From the NCBI GenBank assembly GCA_903837285.1, contig CAILUD010000018.1, positions 1-39,713 of the forward strand: 39,713 nt of DNA, written 5' to 3'. The notes beneath the pieces were generated by a model that ran no database searches, had not been told where the DNA came from, and saw nothing but the letters and a program-made list of their open reading frames with translations. Below, one piece after another: positions 24,624 to 33,610 of the stretch. A program made the position numbers and the translations under genes. Source of the DNA: an uncultured Bacteroidota bacterium (GTDB taxonomy: Bacteria; Bacteroidota; Bacteroidia; Bacteroidales; GWA2-32-17). Position 1 is the first letter of the stretch, and every line of letters starts with the position of its first letter.

Positions 24624-25784
24624 TCATATTCTAATACCAACAACAACTATATCATCAGTCTGCTCGCTATCTTGTTTCCAATTATTAAATGCATATTCAA
24701 GAAAAGCTTCCTGTTCAGAAATATCCATTGTTTCCATTGTTAACAATAATTCCTTGAAACGTCTTTTATTTAGCTTTTTATTTCTCTCTCCACCAAATTG
24801 ATCAATATAACCATCAGAATATAAATAAAAGGTATCGTTAGCTTTTAAGACTATTTCGGTTTGCTCGAAAAGCTTTTCTGTTCCACCGTAAAAACCAATA
24901 GGGTTTCTGTTCCCTTTAAATTCAAAAATCTCACTATTTCTAACAAGAATCATTGGTCTGAAAGCTCCTGCAAAAACAGCCTTAGTTTTATCTTTATAGA
25001 ATTTACAAAGCGAAATATCCATACCATCGGAAGCCAGATAATCTTTACCTGAATTTAATTCTTTGTGTAATTCAATATCTAATTCATAAAGAATTTGTGC
25101 TGGCTCGCAAAAATTACAACCATCAATAACATTCTTTAATAGCGAATTTGCAAGAACTGACAGTAATGCCCCAGGCACACCATGCCCGGTACAATCAACT
25201 GCAGCAACATAGAAAGCATCGCTTTTTTCATAAAACCAGTAAAAATCACCACTCACAATGTCTTTTGGCTTATATAAAACAAAACCACCATTAAAAAGCT
25301 GTTCAATCTTTAGCTTTGGAGGCAAAATAGATTGCTGAATTCTTTGAGCATAATTAATGCTTTCAAGCATTTCGGCATTATGTTGTACTAAAACTGCATT
25401 AGCTTTTAACAATTTTTGTTCTGCAGTTTTACGCTCTGTTATATCATATCCTATTGCAACCATAGTATTTTCGGGACCTATAGTTGTGTTCCAAAGTATC
25501 CATTTATTTTTTCCGGAAGAGGTTTTTAGTAAACGTTCATATGGTTGTGGAAAAAAACCTTTTTGACATTCGGAAAACATTCTTCTTGAAATATTTTTTA
25601 CAATAGCTATTTCCTCTTTACTATTGCGGGTAAGATCCCACCAGGCATCACCCAGCAATAATTTTGAATCATACCCCAGAACTTTTAATGATGATGAACT
25701 TACATAATCAACACTGCCTTGTTCGTTAACAACAATCACAAGCGTATTTAATTTTTCCAATATTAATTCAGATAATTCTTCCAT
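24624..25784 (-). CDS. PAS-domain PP2C/SpoIIE-type protein phosphatase
   Basis: Cytoplasmic signalling protein of 386 residues with a PAS sensor (about 5-118, ending in GYDITERKTAEQK), a helical linker (AEMLESINYAQRIQQSILPP, 137-156) and a SpoIIE-type phosphatase domain (about 165-386). Metal-binding Asp180 (IVSGDFYWF) and Asp197 (VDCTGHGVPGALLS) and the closing DDIVVVGI (377-384) are visible, so the enzyme should be active. Such proteins dephosphorylate anti-sigma-factor antagonists, but no partner switch gene is adjacent. The linker is typical of Bacteroidota members. It is 94 bases upstream of the AsmA-like gene on the same strand and could be co-transcribed; the gap holds no terminator. 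Confidence 0.9.
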   Translation of the reverse strand: MEELSELILEKLNTLVIVVNEQGSVDYVSSSSLKVLGYDSKLLLGDAWWDLTRNSKEEIAIVKNISRRMFSECQKGFFPQPYERLLKTSSGKNKWILWNTTIGPENTMVAIGYDITERKTAEQKLLKANAVLVQHNAEMLESINYAQRIQQSILPPKLKIEQLFNGGFVLYKPKDIVSGDFYWFYEKSDAFYVAAVDCTGHGVPGALLSVLANSLLKNVIDGCNFCEPAQILYELDIELHKELNSGKDYLASDGMDISLCKFYKDKTKAVFAGAFRPMILVRNSEIFEFKGNRNPIGFYGGTEKLFEQTEIVLKANDTFYLYSDGYIDQFGGERNKKLNKRRFKELLLTMETMDISEQEAFLEYAFNNWKQDSEQTDDIVVVGIRI

Positions 25785-26096
25785 AAAAAAATTGATTAAA
25801 AAATAAGTGAAAACCTGTGAGGTTTCAGTTAGAAAAAACTAATTACCTCTTTGGATTACCAATTATAATGCGAATGTTTTCGCAATTTATGGTGAATAGG
25901 AAAAATACGCCATCCCTTGCAGTTCGATTGAATGCAAAGGGATAAACGGGTTTTATTGATTAATGACAGTATCATTGTGACTGCAAAGATATATATAATA
26001 TTTCTAATTTAACTAATAATATTTTTTAACCTATAAATTTCTATGCTCCATTATTAACTCGTACTTTTGCACTTCACGAAAGATTAAAAAGGAATA
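25785..26096. other. 312-base intergenic region with several short hairpins and the proC promoter
   Basis: Divergent gap between the phosphatase gene and proC. Hairpins are AAACCT/AGGTTT (25811-25825), TGCGAA/TTCGCA-type arms at about 25869-25884, and ATCCCTTGCA/TGCAAAGGGAT (25912-25943, one bulge). The proC promoter is at 26038-26069. An 18-codon frame near 25890 is not credible as a gene. No tRNA or known riboswitch fold is recognised. Confidence 0.45.
26038..26069 (+). promoter_or_regulatory. Putative proC promoter
   Basis: TTTC (26038-26041), a 20-base spacer and TACTTTTG (26062-26069) match the Bacteroidota consensus with one mismatch, 27 bases before the proC ATG. Confidence 0.6.
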
Positions 26097-26888
26097 ATGA
26101 ATTTATCAATTATTGGTGCAGGAAATATTGGAGTTTCAATTGCAAAAGGGCTATTGGACACAAAAACAATTAACAAAATAACTGTAAGCAGAAGAGATAT
26201 AAATAGAATAAGTTATTTAAAAGATCTCGGAATAAAAATTACTGACAATAATTTAGATTGCATAAAAGATTCTGATATAATAATTTTAGCTATTAAACCA
26301 CAACAGTGCGAAAATGTATTAACAGAAATTAAACCTTTCCTTAAAAATCAAATTATCATTTCTGTTGTTACAGGAAAAGAGATTTTAGATATTGAAAATA
26401 TAATAGGTAACAGTTGCAGTATTTTCAGGGCCATTCCGAATACTGCAATTTCAGAAAAGAAATCAATGACATGTATTTCTTGTAAAAAATCAGAATTATC
26501 AAACTTAAAAAAAGTCGAAGAACTATTCGCAAATCTTGGCGAGACCTTATTTGTTGAAGAAAAACTTTTAGATGCATGTACCGTTATGGCTGCATGCGGA
26601 ATTGCTTTTGCTTTACGTTATATTAGAGCTGCTACACAAGCTGGAATTCAAATAGGTTTAGATTCTGAAACAGCTCTTAAAATAGTTACACAAACTGTGA
26701 TTGGGGCATCAACTCTTATTCAAAATAACAAATCACACCCAGAACAGGAAATAGATAAAGTTACAACTCCCCAAGGTTGTACTATTGTTGGGTTAAATCA
26801 AATGGAGCATGAAGGTTTAAGTTCATCATTAATAAAAGGGATACAATGTTCTTTTGAAGCAATAGAAAAGATAAAAAGTCAAAGCTAG
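26097..26888 (+). CDS. proC: Pyrroline-5-carboxylate reductase ProC
   Basis: ProC reduces 1-pyrroline-5-carboxylate to proline with NAD(P)H, the last step of proline synthesis, in the cytoplasm. The Rossmann loop is MNLSIIGAGNIGVSIAKGL (1-19). The IIILAIKPQQ strand (about 61-70) and the RAIPNTAI block (near 120) follow, and the C-terminal signature runs from AACGIAFALRYIRAA (164-178) to TTPQGCTIVGLNQMEHEGL (222-240). The 263 residues match the usual length. No other proline-pathway gene is nearby. Its stop overlaps the stop of the convergent RND gene by a shared CTAG. Confidence 0.95.
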   Translation: MNLSIIGAGNIGVSIAKGLLDTKTINKITVSRRDINRISYLKDLGIKITDNNLDCIKDSDIIILAIKPQQCENVLTEIKPFLKNQIIISVVTGKEILDIENIIGNSCSIFRAIPNTAISEKKSMTCISCKKSELSNLKKVEELFANLGETLFVEEKLLDACTVMAACGIAFALRYIRAATQAGIQIGLDSETALKIVTQTVIGASTLIQNNKSHPEQEIDKVTTPQGCTIVGLNQMEHEGLSSSLIKGIQCSFEAIEKIKSQS

Positions 26889-29281
26889 ATTTTACTTGCT
26901 TCAACAGCCTGCACTTCGATTACTTTTCCTTCTTCGTCTTCATCTTCAGCATCAAGATCTATTGCGTCTTTAAGCATATTTTTTGTATTAACACGCTTTT
27001 CGAGAGTTAGAAGTATTGATGGTAACAAAAGTAAATTAGTAACAAGAGCACTTAAAAGAGTTATTGAGATTAATGTTCCCATTGCCACAGTACCACCAAA
27101 ACTTGAAACAATAAAAATTGCAAATCCAAAGAACAAAATAATGTTGGTATATATCATACTTAAACCAACTTCTTTCACAGTGTTATGAATAGAATTCGAC
27201 CCAGAGCCTTTTTTTAACTGCTGCCTGTATTCTGTTAATATATAAATAGTACCATCAGAAGCTAAGCCAAATGCAATACTAAAAATAAGAATAGTAGAAG
27301 GTTTAAAAGGTATATTAAAATAGCCCATTATACCTGCTGTAACAACTAGCGGAATTAAACATGGAATTTTAGAAAGCACTATAATTAATACTGATCGGAA
27401 TAACACCATCCCTATTAATAATATTAACCCAATTGCAATTAACAGGCTTATAAAAAGATGTCGGAATAAATAATCATTTCCTTTTAAAAACACTGCACTC
27501 TGCCCGGTAAAGCTTACGTTATATTCTTTAGGATCAAAAATACTGTCAACCTTTGGCCTTAAGTCATTCATTATTTCTTTTATACGAACAGAGCCTACAT
27601 CAGCCATTTGAAAACTAACTCTGGTATAGCGTTTAGTACTATCTAAAAAAGCCTTAAATTTACTATCATTACCAGAAACCGTAGAAATATATTTTTTCAT
27701 TTTATTCAGTTCCAAAGGTGGAGGCAACTGATAAAATTTAGGTTTACCATCATTGTATGCCTGATAAGCAAATCTTAAGGCTTCAACAACAGACAATGGC
27801 TTCGAAAATTCAGGGTGTTCATTTACAACCTTCTGAAGTTTCTTAATTTTATAAAGTGTTTTAGCATCATCAGCAAAAACTCCCTTATCTTTCTTAGTAT
27901 CTATTAGTATTTCAAAAGGTAAAACGCCATTAAAATTCTTTTCAAAAAAACGAAGATCTGTATAAATTGGATCTTTCTTTGGAAGATCGTCAACAACATA
28001 CCCAATCTTTTTAATATTAAACATTCCCAAACCACCAATAACAGTAATTACTGCAATAACAATATAGATTACTGTTCTTCTGTTATGCACCAAAAAATTA
28101 ACTTTATCAATTATATAATTAATCCTTTTACCAGATAAATGATTCTTCTTTTCGAGATTTGGGGCTGGAAGAAAGCTTAGAATTATTGTCAAAAATGCTA
28201 AAGCAACAAAATACGATGCAATAACATTTATTGCGGCTACTACTCCAAATTCAACAAGTAATGAGCTATTTGTAAAATAAAAAACGCCAAAACCAACAGC
28301 AGTAGTAATATTTGCTAAAAAATTGGATAAACCAACTTTTCTAACCATCATGCTTAATGCACGCATTTTATTACCATGCCTGCGAAGTTCGTCCTGATAT
28401 TTATTTGTAAAAAAGATACAATTTGGAAGACTAATTACAGTGATCAATGGAGGAATCATTGATGACAAAATTGTAATTTGAAAACCAAACAGGTGTATTG
28501 TACCAATTGACCAAATAAGACCTATAGCAACAACAATTAAAGAATATCCAACTACTCTGAATGAGCGGAAAAACAAATACAGAATTAATGCAGTAACTAA
28601 AATTGCAAGAATAAGAAATAATTCCATTTCGTTTGAAACGGTTTTCATAAATCTGGTACGTATATATGGCAAACCAGAATAATGAAGTTCAACTTTATGT
28701 TTTGCTGAAAATTTATCAGCACTTATTCTAATATTCTCAACTATATCAAGACGATCTTTTGAGTTTAATTTTTTATCGTCAAATGTAATTGCAATTAAAG
28801 TTGTATTAGTCTCTTTATTAATAACCAAACCCTCATAAAAAGGCAATGAAAGAATAATTTTCTTTAAACTATCTAATTCAACTTGAGTTCTTGGCTTATT
28901 ATTAATTAACTGATTAAAATCAAATTTACTTAAACTATCATTCCTTATTATATTGTAAAGGCTGGTAATAGAAAGAACTTCTTTTATACCATTAATATTT
29001 TTAATCTCTTTTCCTAAATCGTATAAATCATTGAACTTTGATAATTCGAAAATATTTGAATCCTGTAAACCAATAACCATTACATTTCCATCTTCCCCGA
29101 ACATTTTCTTGAAAGAATTGTAATCAACCATTGCCTCATCATCACCCGGAAGAGGCTTAACAAAGGTATATGAAAGTTCTATTTTACTAGCCTGCCAAGC
29201 CATAAACACAGTAATAGCAAGCAAAATCAGAAGAATTGCAATTCTGTTACGAATAATTAAACTTGCTATAGCACCCCACAT
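26885..29281 (-). CDS. RND-superfamily transporter of the MMPL/Patched-like type
   Basis: A 798-residue inner-membrane protein with the RND layout in two halves. Each has one leading membrane helix (about 12-29 and 402-420), a periplasmic loop and a group of five helices (about 220-370 and 620-760). Helix stretches such as LFLILAILVTALILYLFF and LFISLLIAIGLILLIGMVLF are obvious. The PLPGDDEAMVDYNSF segment at about 43-57 is typical of the MMPL/hopanoid-transporter-like branch. The cargo is unknown; relatives move lipids or drugs. The C terminus is acidic (LDAEDEDEEGK). No membrane-fusion or outer-membrane partner is adjacent, which fits the MMPL type rather than AcrB. A -7 box lies upstream. 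Confidence 0.9.
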   Translation of the reverse strand: MWGAIASLIIRNRIAILLILLAITVFMAWQASKIELSYTFVKPLPGDDEAMVDYNSFKKMFGEDGNVMVIGLQDSNIFELSKFNDLYDLGKEIKNINGIKEVLSITSLYNIIRNDSLSKFDFNQLINNKPRTQVELDSLKKIILSLPFYEGLVINKETNTTLIAITFDDKKLNSKDRLDIVENIRISADKFSAKHKVELHYSGLPYIRTRFMKTVSNEMELFLILAILVTALILYLFFRSFRVVGYSLIVVAIGLIWSIGTIHLFGFQITILSSMIPPLITVISLPNCIFFTNKYQDELRRHGNKMRALSMMVRKVGLSNFLANITTAVGFGVFYFTNSSLLVEFGVVAAINVIASYFVALAFLTIILSFLPAPNLEKKNHLSGKRINYIIDKVNFLVHNRRTVIYIVIAVITVIGGLGMFNIKKIGYVVDDLPKKDPIYTDLRFFEKNFNGVLPFEILIDTKKDKGVFADDAKTLYKIKKLQKVVNEHPEFSKPLSVVEALRFAYQAYNDGKPKFYQLPPPLELNKMKKYISTVSGNDSKFKAFLDSTKRYTRVSFQMADVGSVRIKEIMNDLRPKVDSIFDPKEYNVSFTGQSAVFLKGNDYLFRHLFISLLIAIGLILLIGMVLFRSVLIIVLSKIPCLIPLVVTAGIMGYFNIPFKPSTILIFSIAFGLASDGTIYILTEYRQQLKKGSGSNSIHNTVKEVGLSMIYTNIILFFGFAIFIVSSFGGTVAMGTLISITLLSALVTNLLLLPSILLTLEKRVNTKNMLKDAIDLDAEDEDEEGKVIEVQAVEASKI

Positions 29282-29305
29282 TTTTTCTGAAGGTTATAAG
29301 GGCTG

Positions 29306-29313
29306 CAAAGTTA
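29306..29313 (-). promoter_or_regulatory. Putative -7 box of the RND transporter gene
   Basis: Minus-strand TAACTTTG fits TAnnTTTG, 25 bases before the ATG at 29281. No well-spaced -33 element is seen. Confidence 0.45.
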
Positions 29314-29430
29314 AAATATTTTTATTGCCATATATAATCTACAAAAAGTTTTTTAACTCTAAATATCAAGCAGTTGAATTTTAGATTCTGATTATCTGCT
29401 AATTAATGACAAATATGAATACATTTAAAT

Positions 29431-29460
29431 TTTGAAATTAAAGATTTTATTATAAATTTG
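29431..29460 (+). promoter_or_regulatory. Putative promoter of the hybrid histidine kinase
   Basis: TTTG (29431-29434), an 18-base spacer and TAAATTTG (29453-29460) give a full match in both boxes with slightly short spacing. The leader to the ATG at 29524 is about 55 bases. Confidence 0.6.
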
Positions 29461-29523
29461 TATCATTAACCCACTCATATATAGTCAATATTATTAATCC
29501 AAACTGCTAATAATATAGAATAA

Positions 29524-31974
29524 ATGAAAAGCATACACGAGGAGCTCAAAGAAAAGGAATACCTATTAAATGAATCTCAAAAAATCGCAAAACTTGGGAG
29601 TTATACTTTAGATATTACAACAGGAATTTGGAAAAGTTCTGAGATTCTTGATGAAATATTTGGTATAGATAAAAACTACCCTAGATCAATTGAAAGTTGG
29701 ACAAATATAGTTCATCCAGATCATAGAGAAATGATGAATTTATATTTTGCAGAAGAAGTAATTAGAAAAAAACTTCCTTTTAATAAAGAATATAAAATAA
29801 TAAAAAAAGAAATCGGTAGCACATTGTGGGTTCATGGAATGGGAAAACTAGAATTGAACCCAGATGGCATTCCTATTAAGATGATTGGAACCATAATGGA
29901 TATTACTGAACGTAAACATAAAGAAGAAATAATAACATTAAGCGAATCAAAATTTAGAAAAACTTTTGATCAGTCACCTGTCGGAACTGCAATGGTTGGA
30001 TTAGATAAGAAATTTATTCATTGCAATATGGCATTCTGTAATTTTACAGGTTATGAAGAACATGAATTAACAGAAAAGACCATTTCAGATATCACATTCC
30101 ATGAAGATATTGAAATTGGGATGAAAGAAATGAAACTTATTATTGAAGGAAAAATAGATTCAGTAACATTACAAAAAAGATATATTCGTAAAGAAGGCAA
30201 AATAGTCTGGGGCGAAATTTCAATTAGTCTGATTTATGATATAAATAAAAAGCCACTATATTTTCTACCTATTATAATTGATATCAACGATAGGAAAATA
30301 GCAGAAAATATAATAAAACAAAAGACCGAAGAAATTGAAAACCAAAACGAAGAATACAAACAATTAATTAACGAGCTGCAAACTGCAAAAGAAAAGATTG
30401 AAATTAGTGAAGAAAAATTCAGAAACCTTGTTGAAACTTCAAGCGATATAATTTGGGAAACAAGCGCAGAAGGTTTATATACATATATTAGTCCTCAAGT
30501 TGAAAACATTCTTGGATATAAACAAACTGAATTAATTGGGAAGTCGCCATTTGATTTTATGCCAAAAAATGAAACTAGCAACATTATACACACTTCAGAT
30601 GAAATTGTAAAATCGCAACTACCTTTTAACGGTTTTGAAACTCCTGCATTACATAAAGACGGCTCATATATAATATTCGAAACTAATGGTGTCCCAGTAT
30701 TTGATAATAAACAGATATTTAAAGGCTACAGAGGAATTAATCGTAATATAACAAAACGTAAACAAGCAGAATTATTGTTAGTTCAGAAAAATGAAGAAAT
30801 AGAATCTCAGAACGAAGAATACAAACAACTAAATGAAGAATTAAATATTGCTAAAGAAAAAGCCGAAGAAAGTGATCGATTAAAATCGGCTTTTTTAGCA
30901 AATATGAGTCACGAAATTAGAACCCCCATGAATGGCATCATCGGATTTTCACAATTGCTTCTTAAAAAAGATTTATCCGAAGAAAAGAGAAAATTATTTA
31001 TTGAAATAATAAATACAAACGGTTATCAATTATTAGGTATTATAAATGACATTATTGATATTTCTAAAATAGAATTAGGTTTGGTAACACCATACTTAAA
31101 CAAAGTCCATTTAGACTCCTTACTTGCTGATATTAATTCAATAACCGAACCATCTGCAAATATTAAAAGCATTAAATTAGTTTTTAACAATAATAATGAT
31201 GAATTAAAAACTGAGATAATTACCGATGACATAAAACTTCGTCAAATTTTAACAAATCTAATAACAAATGCAATAAAATTCACAAAAACAGGTACCATAG
31301 AATATGGTTATAAAATAAAATCTGACGAAATTGAATTTTACGTTAAAGACAACGGTTGTGGTATTCCTGCCGATAAATCACATCTTATTTATGAACGATT
31401 TAACCAATTAGATAACCAACCAAGCGACAGCAGAATAGGAACAGGCTTGGGTTTAGCAATAACTAAAGCATTTGTAGAGCTTCTTGGAGGTAAAATATGG
31501 TTTGATTCAGAAATTAACAAAGGCACAACATTTTATTTTACAATTGCATATAAACCAACAATTATTTATACAGATTTAAATAATACAACAATTGAAAAAT
31601 CGTATAATTGGAAAAACAAAACCTTTTTGATAGTCGAAGACGACTTATCTAATATCCAATTAATACGAGAAGTATTATACTCAACAAATGTAAATATTAT
31701 TTATGCAAGTAATGGACAAATTGCCCTAGATTTATACAACTCTAACCCAACAATTGATTTAATTCTGATGGATATTAAATTACCGTTTATAAATGGCTTA
31801 GAAGCAACTAAAGAAATAAGAAAAACAAATAGCACAATTCCAATTATTGCAATAACAGCATATGCCTTTTCAGAAGATAAAGAAAAAGCAATAAATGCTG
31901 GTTGTTCTGATTATCTTGCTAAACCTATAAAATCTATAGAACTTAAAAATTTAATTAGTAAGTTTATTGACTAA
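29524..31974 (+). CDS. Soluble hybrid sensor histidine kinase (three PAS, HisKA, HATPase, receiver)
   Basis: The 816-residue protein has no membrane segment and should sense cytoplasmic signals. Order: PAS 1 (about 10-137, ending GTIMDITERKHKEE), PAS 2 (140-260), coiled-coil linker (265-293), PAS 3 (297-415), a second linker (420-450), HisKA with phospho-acceptor His463 (FLANMSHEIRTPMNG), HATPase with N box (NAIKFT near 580), G1 (DNGCGIP) and G2 (GTGLGLAITKAF), and a receiver domain (700-816) with Asp750 in LILMDIKLP. All phosphorelay residues are intact. The final output partner is not encoded nearby. The two linkers are near-identical, suggesting internal duplication. Signal unknown. Confidence 0.95.
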   Translation: MKSIHEELKEKEYLLNESQKIAKLGSYTLDITTGIWKSSEILDEIFGIDKNYPRSIESWTNIVHPDHREMMNLYFAEEVIRKKLPFNKEYKIIKKEIGSTLWVHGMGKLELNPDGIPIKMIGTIMDITERKHKEEIITLSESKFRKTFDQSPVGTAMVGLDKKFIHCNMAFCNFTGYEEHELTEKTISDITFHEDIEIGMKEMKLIIEGKIDSVTLQKRYIRKEGKIVWGEISISLIYDINKKPLYFLPIIIDINDRKIAENIIKQKTEEIENQNEEYKQLINELQTAKEKIEISEEKFRNLVETSSDIIWETSAEGLYTYISPQVENILGYKQTELIGKSPFDFMPKNETSNIIHTSDEIVKSQLPFNGFETPALHKDGSYIIFETNGVPVFDNKQIFKGYRGINRNITKRKQAELLLVQKNEEIESQNEEYKQLNEELNIAKEKAEESDRLKSAFLANMSHEIRTPMNGIIGFSQLLLKKDLSEEKRKLFIEIINTNGYQLLGIINDIIDISKIELGLVTPYLNKVHLDSLLADINSITEPSANIKSIKLVFNNNNDELKTEIITDDIKLRQILTNLITNAIKFTKTGTIEYGYKIKSDEIEFYVKDNGCGIPADKSHLIYERFNQLDNQPSDSRIGTGLGLAITKAFVELLGGKIWFDSEINKGTTFYFTIAYKPTIIYTDLNNTTIEKSYNWKNKTFLIVEDDLSNIQLIREVLYSTNVNIIYASNGQIALDLYNSNPTIDLILMDIKLPFINGLEATKEIRKTNSTIPIIAITAYAFSEDKEKAINAGCSDYLAKPIKSIELKNLISKFID

Positions 31975-31993
31975 TAAGTTTTGGTATTAATCT

Positions 31994-32026
31994 TTTGAAT
32001 TCTTTAAAAATTTTATTCTATTTTTG
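31994..32026 (+). promoter_or_regulatory. Putative promoter of the lipoprotein serine hydrolase
   Basis: TTTG (31994-31997), a 21-base spacer and TATTTTTG (32019-32026) match the Bacteroidota consensus in both boxes. Only 13 bases separate the -7 box from the ATG at 32040, so the leader is very short. Confidence 0.65.
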
Positions 32027-32039
32027 AGAAATTTTTACA

Positions 32040-33158
32040 ATGAAAACACATAACAAATTGCTTTTCAAAATAATATTATGCATTTCATTTGTACTGATTT
32101 TTAATTCGTGCCAGGTCAGTCGTTTTATATTTTACAATTTTGCAGATATTAAAGACTATAAAATTTTCCCTTCACGAACTTTAAAAAATGATTCAGTTAT
32201 TTTTTACTTTTCAAAATCAATAACCGAGAAAATTCCTGAATATATAACAACATCTAACGATAAAAATATTTCCTTCGACAATTATTTAGAATTTAACAAA
32301 ACAGTTGCTTTTATTATTATACAAAACGATACAATTAAATACGAAAAGTATTTTAATGGTTATGATAAGGCCTCAGTTACAACTTCGTTTTCTGTTGCAA
32401 AATCTGCAACTTCAATATTAATAGGATGTGCAATAGAAGATGGCTATATTAAATCGGTAAACGAACCAATTATTAATTACATTCCCGAGTTAAAAAATAA
32501 AAATCTGGATAATGTTACAATACTTCATTTATTACAAATGACATCTGGAATAAAATTTAATGAAAGTTATTTTAATCCTATTGGCGACGCTGCAATTTTC
32601 TATTACGGAAGAAATTTAAGAAAGGCAATCAGTAAAATGAAATACAAATCTGAGCCCGGACTAAAGTTTGAATACTCAAGCGGTAATGCTCAATTACTTG
32701 GATTAGTATTAGAAAGAGCAATAAAAACAAAAACCGTAACACAATACTTTCAGGAAAAAATATGGAAACCAATTGGAATGGAATACGAAGGTAGTTGGAG
32801 TATCGACAAAAAGAAAAACGGATTAGAAAAAACATTTTGTTGTATAAATGCAAGAGCTAATGATTTTGCAAAAATTGGTCGCCTATATTTAAATAAAGGC
32901 AACTGGAATGGGAAACAAATTGTACCCGAAAGCTGGGTAACTGAATCTACAAAAATAGATACAACCAATGGCAGTAAATGGTATTACCAATACCAATGGT
33001 GGATTACAAATAAAAAAGGAAGTTATATGGCAAATGGGTTTTTAGGTCAATATATTTTTATTTGCCCAGCAAAAAATTTAATAATTGTTAGGTTTGGTAA
33101 AAAAGATGGCAAAATTGAATGGTGGCAGTTTTTTAATTCAATTGCCGAAAAGTATTAA
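32040..33158 (+). CDS. Lipoprotein serine hydrolase, beta-lactamase/esterase family
   Basis: A 372-residue protein with a lipoprotein signal peptide: the hydrophobic stretch is followed by LIFNSC, making Cys24 the likely lipidated residue. The class C beta-lactamase-like domain (about 85-372) has the nucleophile Ser118 and Lys121 in SFSVAKS, and a YSS motif in FEYSSGNAQLLG near 222. The third box is less clear: only NGFLGQY near 326 aligns. Members hydrolyse esters, peptides or peptidoglycan stems; true beta-lactamase activity is not implied. It has its own strong promoter and stands alone between the histidine kinase and the oxidoreductase operon. Confidence 0.88.
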   Translation: MKTHNKLLFKIILCISFVLIFNSCQVSRFIFYNFADIKDYKIFPSRTLKNDSVIFYFSKSITEKIPEYITTSNDKNISFDNYLEFNKTVAFIIIQNDTIKYEKYFNGYDKASVTTSFSVAKSATSILIGCAIEDGYIKSVNEPIINYIPELKNKNLDNVTILHLLQMTSGIKFNESYFNPIGDAAIFYYGRNLRKAISKMKYKSEPGLKFEYSSGNAQLLGLVLERAIKTKTVTQYFQEKIWKPIGMEYEGSWSIDKKKNGLEKTFCCINARANDFAKIGRLYLNKGNWNGKQIVPESWVTESTKIDTTNGSKWYYQYQWWITNKKGSYMANGFLGQYIFICPAKNLIIVRFGKKDGKIEWWQFFNSIAEKY

Positions 33159-33286
33159 CATTTATTATTTCAATTCCAATCACTATAGTCAATTAGACAT
33201 TTTAAACACTTTAGACACTTTCAACCTATTATCTATTTAGAATCTTTCCGTATAATATTTATTTATAAACACTGTCATTAAACATA

Positions 33287-33316
33287 TTTGCCTTTTCAAG
33301 CGAAATATTAATTTTG
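33287..33316 (+). promoter_or_regulatory. Putative promoter of the 2-oxoacid:ferredoxin oxidoreductase operon
   Basis: TTTG (33287-33290), an 18-base spacer and TAATTTTG (33309-33316) match both consensus boxes. The ferredoxin-like gene starts 38 bases later at 33355. Confidence 0.65.
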
Positions 33317-33354
33317 AGGAAAATTAAATCATAATATTCAATAAGAATAAGAAT

Positions 33355-33585
33355 ATGGCAAAAGTGAAAGGAGCAATTGTAGTTGACATAGAAAAATGCA
33401 AAGGCTGTAGCGTTTGTATTCCTGCATGTCCACAGGAAGTTATACTACTTGCAAAAGAAGTAAATGGCAAAGGATATCAATATGCTTATATGGAAAAACC
33501 AGATGCTTGCACTGGTTGTGTAAATTGCGCAATTGTATGTCCAGATGGGGTAATAACAGTTTACCGCACAAAAGTAGAAGCATAA
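33355..33585 (+). CDS. Two-cluster 4Fe-4S ferredoxin subunit of a 2-oxoacid oxidoreductase (delta)
   Basis: This 76-residue protein carries two four-cysteine motifs, CKGCSVCIPACP at about 15-26 and CTGCVNCAIVCP at 53-64, so it should hold two [4Fe-4S] clusters. It is the first gene of a four-gene operon and fits the delta (ferredoxin-like) subunit that passes electrons from the thiamine-dependent subunits to free ferredoxin. The gene for the alpha subunit begins 25 bases further on. Cytoplasmic. Confidence 0.93.
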   Translation: MAKVKGAIVVDIEKCKGCSVCIPACPQEVILLAKEVNGKGYQYAYMEKPDACTGCVNCAIVCPDGVITVYRTKVEA

Positions 33586-33610
33586 AAATTAATCGAAAAA
33601 AAAGAAAGCA

